Origin: Pseudolysobacter sp.
GTDB taxonomy: Bacteria > Pseudomonadota > Gammaproteobacteria > Xanthomonadales > Rhodanobacteraceae
Length of the DNA stretch: 13,491 nucleotides
Reading direction: 5' to 3'
Assembly: GCA_025351985.1 (NCBI GenBank)
Contig: JANXUW010000598.1
Span: 1-13,491, forward strand
Below, one piece after another: positions 8,140 to 13,491 of this stretch; positions within the stretch are counted from its first letter, which is position 1; the number at the start of each line of letters is the position of its first letter. Under the pieces are notes generated by a model. The model did not search any database and was not told where the DNA came from. It saw only the letters and a list, made by a program, of their open reading frames with translations. The translations under genes were made by a program, and so were the position numbers.

Positions 8140-8487
8140 ATGTATCGAAAGTTACTTCTTGCTTTGTATACTTTGTGTTTTCTTGGTACCGGCAACGATG
8201 TCCTGGGCGCCGATGTAATGTGGAAAAATGCCTGGGTGAAAAAGGTCGTGACCGGCGCCGAGCTCAAGAATAAAGCCGTGCGCGAATGCGTGGTGCAACT
8301 GCCTGCCGAAGAAATCGATGCGCACCGATTTGCGGTGCTGGTGTATTCGAAAGGTCGCGGCTGGGGTTACAAGACCGTGCCGGTGCCTGAACAGAGCGAT
8401 GTCAAAGCCGGCGATAGCGTATCGTTCGATTTTAATCACTGCGCTGCGCCGCTGCGCAAGTTGTCGACCGCCCAGCCGCATGAATGA
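8140..8487 (+). CDS. Small predicted secreted protein, last gene of the metal efflux operon
   Basis: I do not recognise this 115-residue protein as a named family. It starts with a good signal peptide: Lys/Arg at 3-4, a hydrophobic core LLLALYTLCFLG, and a likely signal peptidase cut after Gly23-Ala24. The mature part is about 91 residues, basic, and has two cysteines (Cys50 and Cys101) that could form a disulfide in the periplasm, plus His62, His100 and His114. Near the C-terminus, VKAGDSVSFDFNHC resembles the beta-strand turn of small beta-barrel periplasmic proteins, but this is only a resemblance. The ATG is 2 bp after the pump stop, with GAGG at 8129-8132 as a plausible ribosome binding site, so co-translation with the pump is likely. 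Its position suggests a periplasmic accessory role in metal efflux or sensing. No function is assigned. Confidence 0.8.
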   Translation: MYRKLLLALYTLCFLGTGNDVLGADVMWKNAWVKKVVTGAELKNKAVRECVVQLPAEEIDAHRFAVLVYSKGRGWGYKTVPVPEQSDVKAGDSVSFDFNHCAAPLRKLSTAQPHE

Positions 8488-8488
8488 A

Positions 8489-8519
8489 AGCCGCGCGCCG
8501 CGATTGATTGCGCGCGGCT
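8489..8519. terminator. GC-rich hairpin between convergent genes (likely bidirectional terminator)
   Basis: A perfect 10-bp stem, AGCCGCGCGC at 8489-8498 and GCGCGCGGCT at 8510-8519, encloses an 11-nt loop. It begins right after the stop of the small exported gene and lies 20 bp past the end of comM on the opposite strand. No U-tract follows on the plus strand. On the minus strand the stem is followed by a moderately T-rich stretch (TTTCATTC). It is therefore a better intrinsic terminator for comM than for the efflux operon, and could attenuate both. Confidence 0.6.
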
Positions 8520-8539
8520 GATGCGCTGGTTGCGTCGAT

Positions 8540-10045
8540 CTACTTGCGTCGATCCATGCGCCGGTACTGAATCGCTTCGCTGAGATGCGCGCTGTGGATG
8601 CGCTCGCTGCCATCCAGATCGGCGATCGTGCGCGCCACGCGCAGGATGCGGTGATAGGCGCGCGCGGACAAGCCGAGTTTATCAACGGCGCGCTCAAGCA
8701 ACGCGTTATCGCCTGCGCTCAAGGCACAATCGCGTTCGACTTCGCGATTGCCGAGCTGCGCATTCGCCATGCCGGCGCGGGCGAGTTGGCGCCCGCGCGC
8801 CGCGATCACGCGGAGTAAAACGCTGGCGCTGGATTCCTCGCTGCCGGCACGTTCGCGCAACTCGGCGATCGGCACACGCGGCACTTCCACTTGCAGATCG
8901 ATGCGATCCAGCAGCGGCCCGGAAACGCGCGCGCGATAACGCAGGATTTGATCGGGCGTACACGCGCAGCGCCCGGAAGGATCGCCGGCGTAGCCGCACG
9001 GGCAAGGATTCATCGCCGCCACGAGTTGAAAACTCGCCGGAAATTCGGCTTGGCGCGCCGCACGTGAAATCACGATACGCCCGGATTCGAGCGGCTCACG
9101 CAATACTTCGAGCACCCTGCGCTCGTACTCGGGTAGTTCATCGAGAAACAATACGCCGTTGTGGGCGAGTGAAATCTCTCCGGGCCGAGGAATGGCGCCA
9201 CCGCCGACCAGCGCCACTGCCGACGCCGTATGATGCGGCGCTCGGAAAGGTCGCATTTTCCACTTGTGCAAATCTATACCATAGCCGCTGATCGAGCGCA
9301 CCGCGCTGGTTTCGAGTGCTTCGGCTTCGCTCATCGGCGACAGGATTCCCGGTAAGCGACTCGCCAGCATGGTCTTGCCGGTGCCGGGCGGCCCGACAAA
9401 TAGAAGATGATGACCGCCGGCCGCCGCGACTTCGAGCGCACGTCGCGCTTGCGCCTGGCCGCGTACATCGGCCAGATCGGGAAATGCGACATCGACCGCC
9501 TCCAACGGCGGCGCCACGGCTTCGGGCAGGCGTCCTACACCGCGCAAAAACGCGCAGACTTCGAGCAACGAATTGGCGGTATAAGTAACGGTCGAGCTTG
9601 CCAGCGATGCTTCGGCGGCGTTTTGTTGCGGTACGATCACGCTGCGCCCGGCGTCGGCAGCCTTCAGCACCGCGGGCAATACGCCGGTGACGCCACGCAG
9701 TTCGCCGGACAATGCCAGCTCGCCGAGAAATTCGTAATGTGCGAGCGGCTCTTTCGGAATGTGTCCGGCCGCGGCGAGAATGCCGAGCGCGATTGGCAGA
9801 TCAAATCGACCGCCGTCTTTCGGCAAATCCGCTGGCGCCAGACTGACAGTTACCCGGCGCGCCGGATATTCAAGCTGCGCATTCTGGATCGCGACGCGAA
9901 CGCGATCACGCGCTTCTTTCACCGCGGTTTCGGGCAGGCCGACAATAGAAGTGCCGGGCAATCCTCCGGACAAATGCACTTCGACCGTGACTGGCGGCGC
10001 GGCGACGCCATCCTGGGCGCGGCTGTTGACGATGGCCAGGCTCAT
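8540..10045 (-). CDS. comM: ComM/YifB AAA+ ATPase (Mg-chelatase-like, natural transformation helicase)
   Basis: The 501-residue protein is full length for ComM, a hexameric AAA+ helicase that drives branch migration during integration of incoming DNA in natural transformation and is present even in many species not known to be competent. The N-terminal ChlI/Lon-like domain spans about residues 20-140 (GLPGTSIVGLPETAVKE, FDLPIALGILAA). The Mg-chelatase AAA core spans about 190-397, with Walker A GPPGTGKT at 218-225, Walker B GVLFLDELPE at 297-306, and DRIDLQVEVP at 380-389. A cysteine cluster NPCPCGY...GRCACTP (Cys348, 350, 360, 362) sits in the core. The C-terminal helical domain runs about 405-500 (SARAYHRILRVARTIADL). 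The ATG at 10043-10045 has no strong ribosome binding site. It is convergent with the efflux operon and separated from ubiK by a long gene-free stretch. No catalytic residue appears missing. Confidence 0.96.
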   Translation of the reverse strand: MSLAIVNSRAQDGVAAPPVTVEVHLSGGLPGTSIVGLPETAVKEARDRVRVAIQNAQLEYPARRVTVSLAPADLPKDGGRFDLPIALGILAAAGHIPKEPLAHYEFLGELALSGELRGVTGVLPAVLKAADAGRSVIVPQQNAAEASLASSTVTYTANSLLEVCAFLRGVGRLPEAVAPPLEAVDVAFPDLADVRGQAQARRALEVAAAGGHHLLFVGPPGTGKTMLASRLPGILSPMSEAEALETSAVRSISGYGIDLHKWKMRPFRAPHHTASAVALVGGGAIPRPGEISLAHNGVLFLDELPEYERRVLEVLREPLESGRIVISRAARQAEFPASFQLVAAMNPCPCGYAGDPSGRCACTPDQILRYRARVSGPLLDRIDLQVEVPRVPIAELRERAGSEESSASVLLRVIAARGRQLARAGMANAQLGNREVERDCALSAGDNALLERAVDKLGLSARAYHRILRVARTIADLDGSERIHSAHLSEAIQYRRMDRRK

Positions 10046-10640
10046 GCCGGTCGGCGCGATCTTTGCGGATGAAAATTCTGTGCTATGTGCTGTGGAAAGT
10101 TCTGAACAAGCCCGTCCTGGACTTGTTCAGACCCGCCGAATCCGGCCACCGCGGTCGCTCCGAGCGATTGGTGGCGCTTCCCACATCCATGTGGATCGCT
10201 TGTACTGACCCGACTCCGACATAACGACAGCTCGCGCGATCGATATGTTCGACTCGTCCTGAGCCTCTCCCTCCGTACCGGCTCCGCGGTGCGGATTTGT
10301 TTCTGCAGATCCCTTGCTGGCGGCGCTTCTTGCGCCACCGATGCCGCCTGTAACAATAAAAACCCCGCTTGCGACTTTCCTGTAAAAGCTGCCATCGTCC
10401 GTGGTGGCGCTTGTAATCCTGTAGGCATGACAACCTGGATGGGTTGCGGCGCGGCCATGCTGCGCCGACCTGGCTCAATGGGTGAGATTAGCCAGGCCTT
10501 CGTCACTAGCGGGAAACTTGCAAGGATGACGCGAGAAACCTCCATCCTGAATTCCTGATCGTCTTTTCGGTTACCTCCGCAACCTCGATTAAACTGCTGC
10601 GTGTTCAAGGTCTGACGTGATTTTTCCGGAACAAAACTTC
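10046..10640. other. 595-bp region between comM and ubiK without a convincing gene; several inverted and direct repeats
   Basis: Open frames exist here on both strands (up to 200 codons on the minus strand), but their translations are Arg/Ser/Gly-rich, overlap one another and show no fold-like pattern, so I do not call genes. The stretch is rich in small repeats. These include an inverted repeat at 10101-10131, CCACAT-CC-ATGTGG at 10181-10194, and a GGCGC/GCGCC hairpin at 10322-10336. GGYGGCGCTT occurs three times (10170-10179, 10319-10328, 10403-10412), and CCTGGCT pairs with AGCCAGG in the 10470-10500 area. On the minus strand, GCGGGG followed by TTTTTATTG near 10355-10368 resembles a terminator tail without a good matching 5' arm. 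The comM promoter must lie in or upstream of this region. A non-coding RNA, a dispersed intergenic repeat or a decayed gene are all possible. Confidence 0.5.
10101..10131. repeat. Inverted repeat upstream of comM
   Basis: Perfect 10-bp arms TCTGAACAAG (10101-10110) and CTTGTTCAGA (10122-10131) are separated by 11 bp, with a further CC/GG pairing inside after one mismatch. It lies 56 bp upstream of the comM start, in its 5' region as read on the minus strand. It could be an RNA hairpin in the leader, a protein-binding site or part of a dispersed repeat. No U-tract follows on either strand, so it is not a typical terminator. Confidence 0.6.
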
Positions 10641-10913
10641 TCAATGTTTGGGTGTTGCGGTGGGGCTTGCGTTGAGCTGACGTTCCAGCGCCGCGACTTG
10701 CAGTTCCAACGCCTCGACCTTCTCTCGAGTGCGCAACAACACCGAGCGCTGCACCGCAAAATCCTCGCTGGTAACGAGATCTAGGCCTCGCAAACCAACA
10801 CGCAAGGTTTCGCGAAAATGCGCACTAAGCTCATCCTTGGCCTCACGTGCGCCCTCAGGTACGAGTGCGGCGAGGCGTTGCGCCAGCTCATCAATATTTT
10901 GCAGGTTGATCAT
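10641..10913 (-). CDS. ubiK: UbiK, ubiquinone biosynthesis accessory factor (BMFP domain)
   Basis: The 90-residue protein matches the UbiK/YqiC family in length and order of features. UbiK is a small trimeric accessory factor that works with UbiJ in the aerobic ubiquinone biosynthesis complex. Residues 1-40 form amphipathic helices (INLQNIDELAQRLAALVPEG). LRGLDLVTSEDFAVQR at 41-56 is the family hallmark, usually written as LDLVTREEFDVQ. Residues 57-80 form a coiled coil (LLRTREKVEALELQVAALERQL). The ATG at 10911-10913 is preceded by a good ribosome binding site (ATGAGGT, complement of 10919-10925) at proper spacing, which supports this start. It is divergent from glnB across 241 bp. I see no clear terminator directly after the stop. 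Confidence 0.93.
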   Translation of the reverse strand: MINLQNIDELAQRLAALVPEGAREAKDELSAHFRETLRVGLRGLDLVTSEDFAVQRSVLLRTREKVEALELQVAALERQLNASPTATPKH

Positions 10914-10918
10914 GGTTT

Positions 10919-10925
10919 ACCTCAT
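10919..10925 (-). promoter_or_regulatory. Ribosome binding site of ubiK
   Basis: Read on the minus strand, ATGAGGT ends 5 nt before the ubiK ATG. This fixes the start codon at 10913. Confidence 0.65.
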
Positions 10926-10981
10926 CGACCGAAGGACAACATCACGGCGCCAGTTTACCTGTTCGGCTCAGTGCGTTCTGT

Positions 10982-11030
10982 CAGCCAGTCGATGATTTTT
11001 TTGTAGGAATTTTCTTACAAGGAGTGGCTG
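10982..11030. promoter_or_regulatory. Nested inverted repeats in the ubiK-glnB divergent region (possible operator)
   Basis: The core is a 20-bp palindrome at 11001-11020: left arm TTGTAGGAA, central TT, right arm TTCTTACAA, with a single mismatch. It is AT-rich in an otherwise GC-rich sequence and preceded by a run of seven T. An outer inverted repeat surrounds it: CAGCCA at 10982-10987 and TGGCTG at 11025-11030, extended inward by TC/GA after one mismatch. It sits 69 bp upstream of ubiK and 134 bp upstream of glnB, so it could serve either promoter. Such symmetry suits a dimeric regulator. I cannot name the regulator; it is not a Clp/CRP site (TGTGA-N6-TCACA) and not an NtrC site. Confidence 0.5.
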
Positions 11031-11066
11031 GAGCGCGGTTTGTCTCAGCGGATTTGAAAAATATTT

Positions 11067-11099
11067 CGTGCGCGCATGCCGGCCCGAGCTGTGCGCACG
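11067..11099. repeat. Inverted repeat in the glnB upstream region
   Basis: Arms CGTGCGC (11067-11073) and GCGCACG (11093-11099) surround a 19-bp spacer. It lies 56 bp before the glnB start and could be a leader hairpin or an operator. The evidence is the 7-bp symmetry only. Confidence 0.35.
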
Positions 11100-11115
11100 T
11101 CATCGGCTAGGCTAA

Positions 11116-11493
<378 letters not shown>

Positions 11494-11513
11494 GCTCGCC
11501 TCCTGCCAGCCTC

Positions 11514-11533
11514 GATCAAGCTTGATCATTTTT
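11514..11533 (+). terminator. Possible weak terminator after glnB
   Basis: A perfect 14-bp palindrome, GATCAAG (11514-11520) and CTTGATC (11521-11527), is followed by ATTTTT. As RNA it would give a short AU-rich stem of about 5 bp with a 4-nt loop. That is weak for an intrinsic terminator, but the T-run is in the right place 20 bp after the stop codon. Confidence 0.4.
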
Positions 11534-11576
11534 CCGAGCGGACGTCTAGACGGCCAAACCGTTACAAAAGAAACTT

Positions 11577-11605
11577 TTGACGCAACGCAACAAGTATGCT
11601 TAAGT
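11577..11605 (+). promoter_or_regulatory. Candidate sigma-70 promoter for gltB
   Basis: TTGACG (11577-11582) matches five of six positions of the -35 consensus. With a 17-bp spacer it is followed by TTAAGT (11600-11605), a poor -10 element rescued by the extended -10 TG at 11597-11598. The region is AT-rich compared with its surroundings. Transcription would start near 11612, about 280 nt upstream of the gltB ATG. Confidence 0.4.
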
Positions 11606-11890
11606 CAGGATCGGAATCATCCCCGGATGCCGCCCACGAAAGCCGTCGTGCAGCGTTTTGCGGTGTTTTCAAATGACGCGGACAGTGCCAATGCCGCGCC
11701 CTCTTCCAGCAATGTCGCTACACGGACCTATCGGCGCACCGCAACGTGCGCAACGATGTATGCGCAACCTGGGGTGTTCTTGCTTCGGGGCTGCTTGCGC
11801 GGCTTGACCTGATCGGGATTTGAAACCACCCAGCGCCACAACGCAGACGCTGGCTAGGCGTGCGGTCACCCGTCAGCTCGAGCGCCAGCC

Positions 11891-13491
11891 ATGCCATCAC
11901 TCCGCAAATCAGGCCTTTACGATGCCGCCTTCGAACACGATAGCTGCGGCTTCGGTCTGATTGCGAGTCTGGACGATCGCGCCAGCAGCACGCTGGTGGA
12001 TACCGCGCTCGGCGCGCTTGAGCGCATGTCGCATCGCGGTGCGGTCGGCGCCGATGGCAAGACCGGCGACGGCTGCGGCCTGTTGTTGTATCGACCGATC
12101 GCGTGGCTGCGCGCGCTGGCTGAAGAATCCGACATCGTGGTTGCCGAACGCTTCGCCGCCGGTGTGGTTTTTCTGCAGCCCGATGTCACCGCTGCAAGCG
12201 CCGCAAAAATCGAACTCAGCAAACAACTCGAAGCCATCGGCCTGACTGTGGCCGGCTGGCGCGAGGTGCCGCTCGACCTGCAAGCCTGTGGCGAACTCGC
12301 CGCAGCAGTGCGCCCGCACATTGCGCAAATCTTCGTCAACGCCCCAGCCGACATGAGCGAGGCGGTGTTTGAACGCGCCTTGTTTCGCGCGCGGCGTCTC
12401 GCCGAAAAAGCGCTCAGGGATGACGAACACTTTTATGTCGTGACCTTGTCCGCGCACACCATCGGCTACAAGGCGATGGTGATGCCGGGCGCGTTGCGCG
12501 CGTTCTACCGCGACCTCGCCCATCCCGCGCTGGCCGCGAGCGCGGCGACGTTTCATCAGCGTTTTTCCACCAACACCCAGCCGCGCTGGAAACTCGCGCA
12601 ACCGTTTCGCCTGCTCGCGCACAACGGCGAGATCAACACGATCCAGGCCAATCGCAGCTGGGCCGCGGCGCGTGCGCCGAAGCTCGCTTCGCCGCTGGTC
12701 GATTTCAGCGGGCTCGACCCGATTGTCAGCATGGACGGCTCGGATTCGCAATCGCTCGACAACATGCTCGAAGTGCTGCTGGCCGGCGGCATGGACGTAC
12801 TCGCGGCGATGCGCATCCTGATTCCACCGGCATGGAATGCACGCGAGGACATCGATCAGGATCTCGAAGCGTTCTACGAATATTACGCATTGCATACCGA
12901 GCCGTGGGACGGCCCGGCCGGCATCGTGTTGTGCGATGGCCGCTACGCCGCGTGTACGCTTGATCGCAACGGTCTGCGCCCGGCACGCTGGGCGCTGTCG
13001 GCCGACCGGCATTTCATCATCGCCTCCGAGGCCGGCATCTGGGACGTGCCGGACGATCAGATCGTGGCCAAAGGCCGGCTCGGTCCGGGCCAGATGATCG
13101 CGATCGACATGAAGGAACATCGCCTGCTCGACGAGGCTGCCATCGACGCGGTGAATCGCGCCCGCGCGCCGTTCAAGCAATGGTTGCGCAACGGCGTGAC
13201 TTTTCTCGAATCCGACCTGATCGATCCGAGTCTGGCCGCCGAGCCGTTCGACAAACCGACGTTGAAACGTTTTCAGAAACTGTTTGCACTCACGCGCGAG
13301 GAGCGTGATTCGGTGCTGAAAGTGCTGGCCGAAACCGAGGCCGAAGCAACCGGCTCGATGGGCGACGACACGCCGTTCGCGGTGCTGTCTTTGCAGTCGC
13401 GCTCGCTCTACGATTATTTCCGCCAGGCGTTCGCGCAGGTCACCAATCCGCCGATCGATCCGCTGCGCGAAAGTCTGGTGATGTCGCTCGC
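11891..13491 (+). CDS. gltB: Glutamate synthase large subunit GltB, N-terminal part (runs off the right edge)
   Basis: The first 533 codons of the NADPH-type glutamate synthase alpha subunit are present; the family is about 1,480-1,500 residues. The enzyme makes two glutamates from glutamine and 2-oxoglutarate, paired with the GltD subunit. The class II glutamine amidotransferase domain starts at Cys19 in GLYDAAFEHDSCGFG, the nucleophile exposed after removal of an 18-residue propeptide; Ser replaces the Asn common just before Cys. Other motifs are HRGAVGADGKTGDGCG, FHQRFSTNT (221-229), LLAHNGEINT (241-250), EPWDGPAGIV (337-346), LDRNGLRPAR (357-366) and GDDTPFAVLS (from 491). The segment ends in FAQVTNPPIDPLRES of the central domain. 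The ATG at 11891 is the first start after an in-frame stop at 11855-11857, so the start is secure despite a weak ribosome binding site. No frameshift is visible. Confidence 0.96.
   Translation, partial: MPSLRKSGLYDAAFEHDSCGFGLIASLDDRASSTLVDTALGALERMSHRGAVGADGKTGDGCGLLLYRPIAWLRALAEESDIVVAERFAAGVVFLQPDVTAASAAKIELSKQLEAIGLTVAGWREVPLDLQACGELAAAVRPHIAQIFVNAPADMSEAVFERALFRARRLAEKALRDDEHFYVVTLSAHTIGYKAMVMPGALRAFYRDLAHPALAASAATFHQRFSTNTQPRWKLAQPFRLLAHNGEINTIQANRSWAAARAPKLASPLVDFSGLDPIVSMDGSDSQSLDNMLEVLLAGGMDVLAAMRILIPPAWNAREDIDQDLEAFYEYYALHTEPWDGPAGIVLCDGRYAACTLDRNGLRPARWALSADRHFIIASEAGIWDVPDDQIVAKGRLGPGQMIAIDMKEHRLLDEAAIDAVNRARAPFKQWLRNGVTFLESDLIDPSLAAEPFDKPTLKRFQKLFALTREERDSVLKVLAETEAEATGSMGDDTPFAVLSLQSRSLYDYFRQAFAQVTNPPIDPLRESLVMSL

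Larger units (their letters stand above)
11494..11890. other. 397-bp region between glnB and gltB: terminator candidate, promoter candidate and gltB leader
   Basis: No convincing gene is seen on either strand. The left end holds a palindrome plus T-run after glnB (11514-11533). A sigma-70-like promoter candidate follows at 11577-11605. Further right are a direct repeat TGCGCAAC (11747-11754 and 11761-11768), a CGCAC/GTGCG inverted repeat at 11735-11750, and a 6-bp hairpin CCAGCG/CGCTGG at 11830-11853 just before gltB. If the promoter is real, gltB has a leader of nearly 300 nt, enough for RNA-level control. I do not recognise a known riboswitch fold. Confidence 0.5.

Noticed and set aside
10042..10644. 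Open frames of 131 and 200 codons (minus) and 89 codons (plus) between comM and ubiK
   Set aside because: They overlap one another, are rich in Arg, Ser and Gly, lack ribosome binding sites and show no domain-like pattern.
11024..11045. Sigma-54 promoter upstream of glnB (TGGC near 11025)
   Set aside because: The -12 TTGC element is absent at the required spacing.
11735..11750. NtrC-like site before gltB (CGCACC...CGTGCG)
   Set aside because: It has partial symmetry, but the spacing is one base short of the usual TGCACC-N5-GGTGCA and the right half lacks GGTGC, so it is not good enough to call despite the nitrogen context.
11909..13180. Long open frame on the minus strand (423 codons) opposite gltB
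   Set aside because: The plus strand in the same place encodes a clear, uninterrupted glutamate synthase with all expected motifs. The minus-strand translation is His/Arg-rich with no recognisable domain, as expected from high-GC codon bias.

Overview
The window (about 13.5 kb, GC-rich) looks like chromosome of a gammaproteobacterium, most likely Xanthomonadales/Lysobacterales. This rests on the ubiK-glnB pair beside comM, a SagB-like 'peptide maturation dehydrogenase' of a type I associate with that order, and GC-rich codon use. The taxonomic call is inference from gene content, not a database result.

Left part (1-2374): the 3' part of a SagB-like nitroreductase runs in from the left edge and is split by an apparent one-base frameshift near 165-185. 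Facing it on the minus strand is a two-gene unit, xdhC (1292-2374) followed by a mocA-like nucleotidyltransferase (718-1299), overlapping by 8 bp. Both are maturation factors for molybdenum hydroxylases, but no hydroxylase subunit gene is present here.

Central part (2531-8487): a tightly coupled plus-strand operon encodes a complete tripartite heavy-metal efflux (HME-RND) system in the order outer-membrane channel (czcC-like), periplasmic adaptor (czcB-like), inner-membrane pump (czcA-like). A small predicted secreted protein with two mature cysteines starts 2 bp after the pump. Junctions are a 4-bp overlap, 1 bp and 2 bp. The operon ends at a GC-rich hairpin that also lies past the end of the convergent comM gene.

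Right part (8540-13491): comM (minus strand, DNA uptake/branch migration AAA+ ATPase), then a 595-bp stretch with no convincing gene but several inverted repeats, ubiK (minus, ubiquinone biosynthesis accessory factor), a divergent intergenic region with a nearly perfect 20-bp palindrome, glnB (plus, PII nitrogen regulator), a 397-bp leader region, and the first 533 codons of gltB (plus, glutamate synthase large subunit), which runs off the right edge. glnB and gltB tie this end to nitrogen assimilation.

Most of the window is ordinary, recognisable chromosome. The parts I cannot explain are the small secreted protein coupled to the pump, the structured comM-ubiK gap, the palindrome between ubiK and glnB, and the frameshifted SagB-like gene. 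I see no CRISPR array, insertion sequence, tRNA or rRNA.
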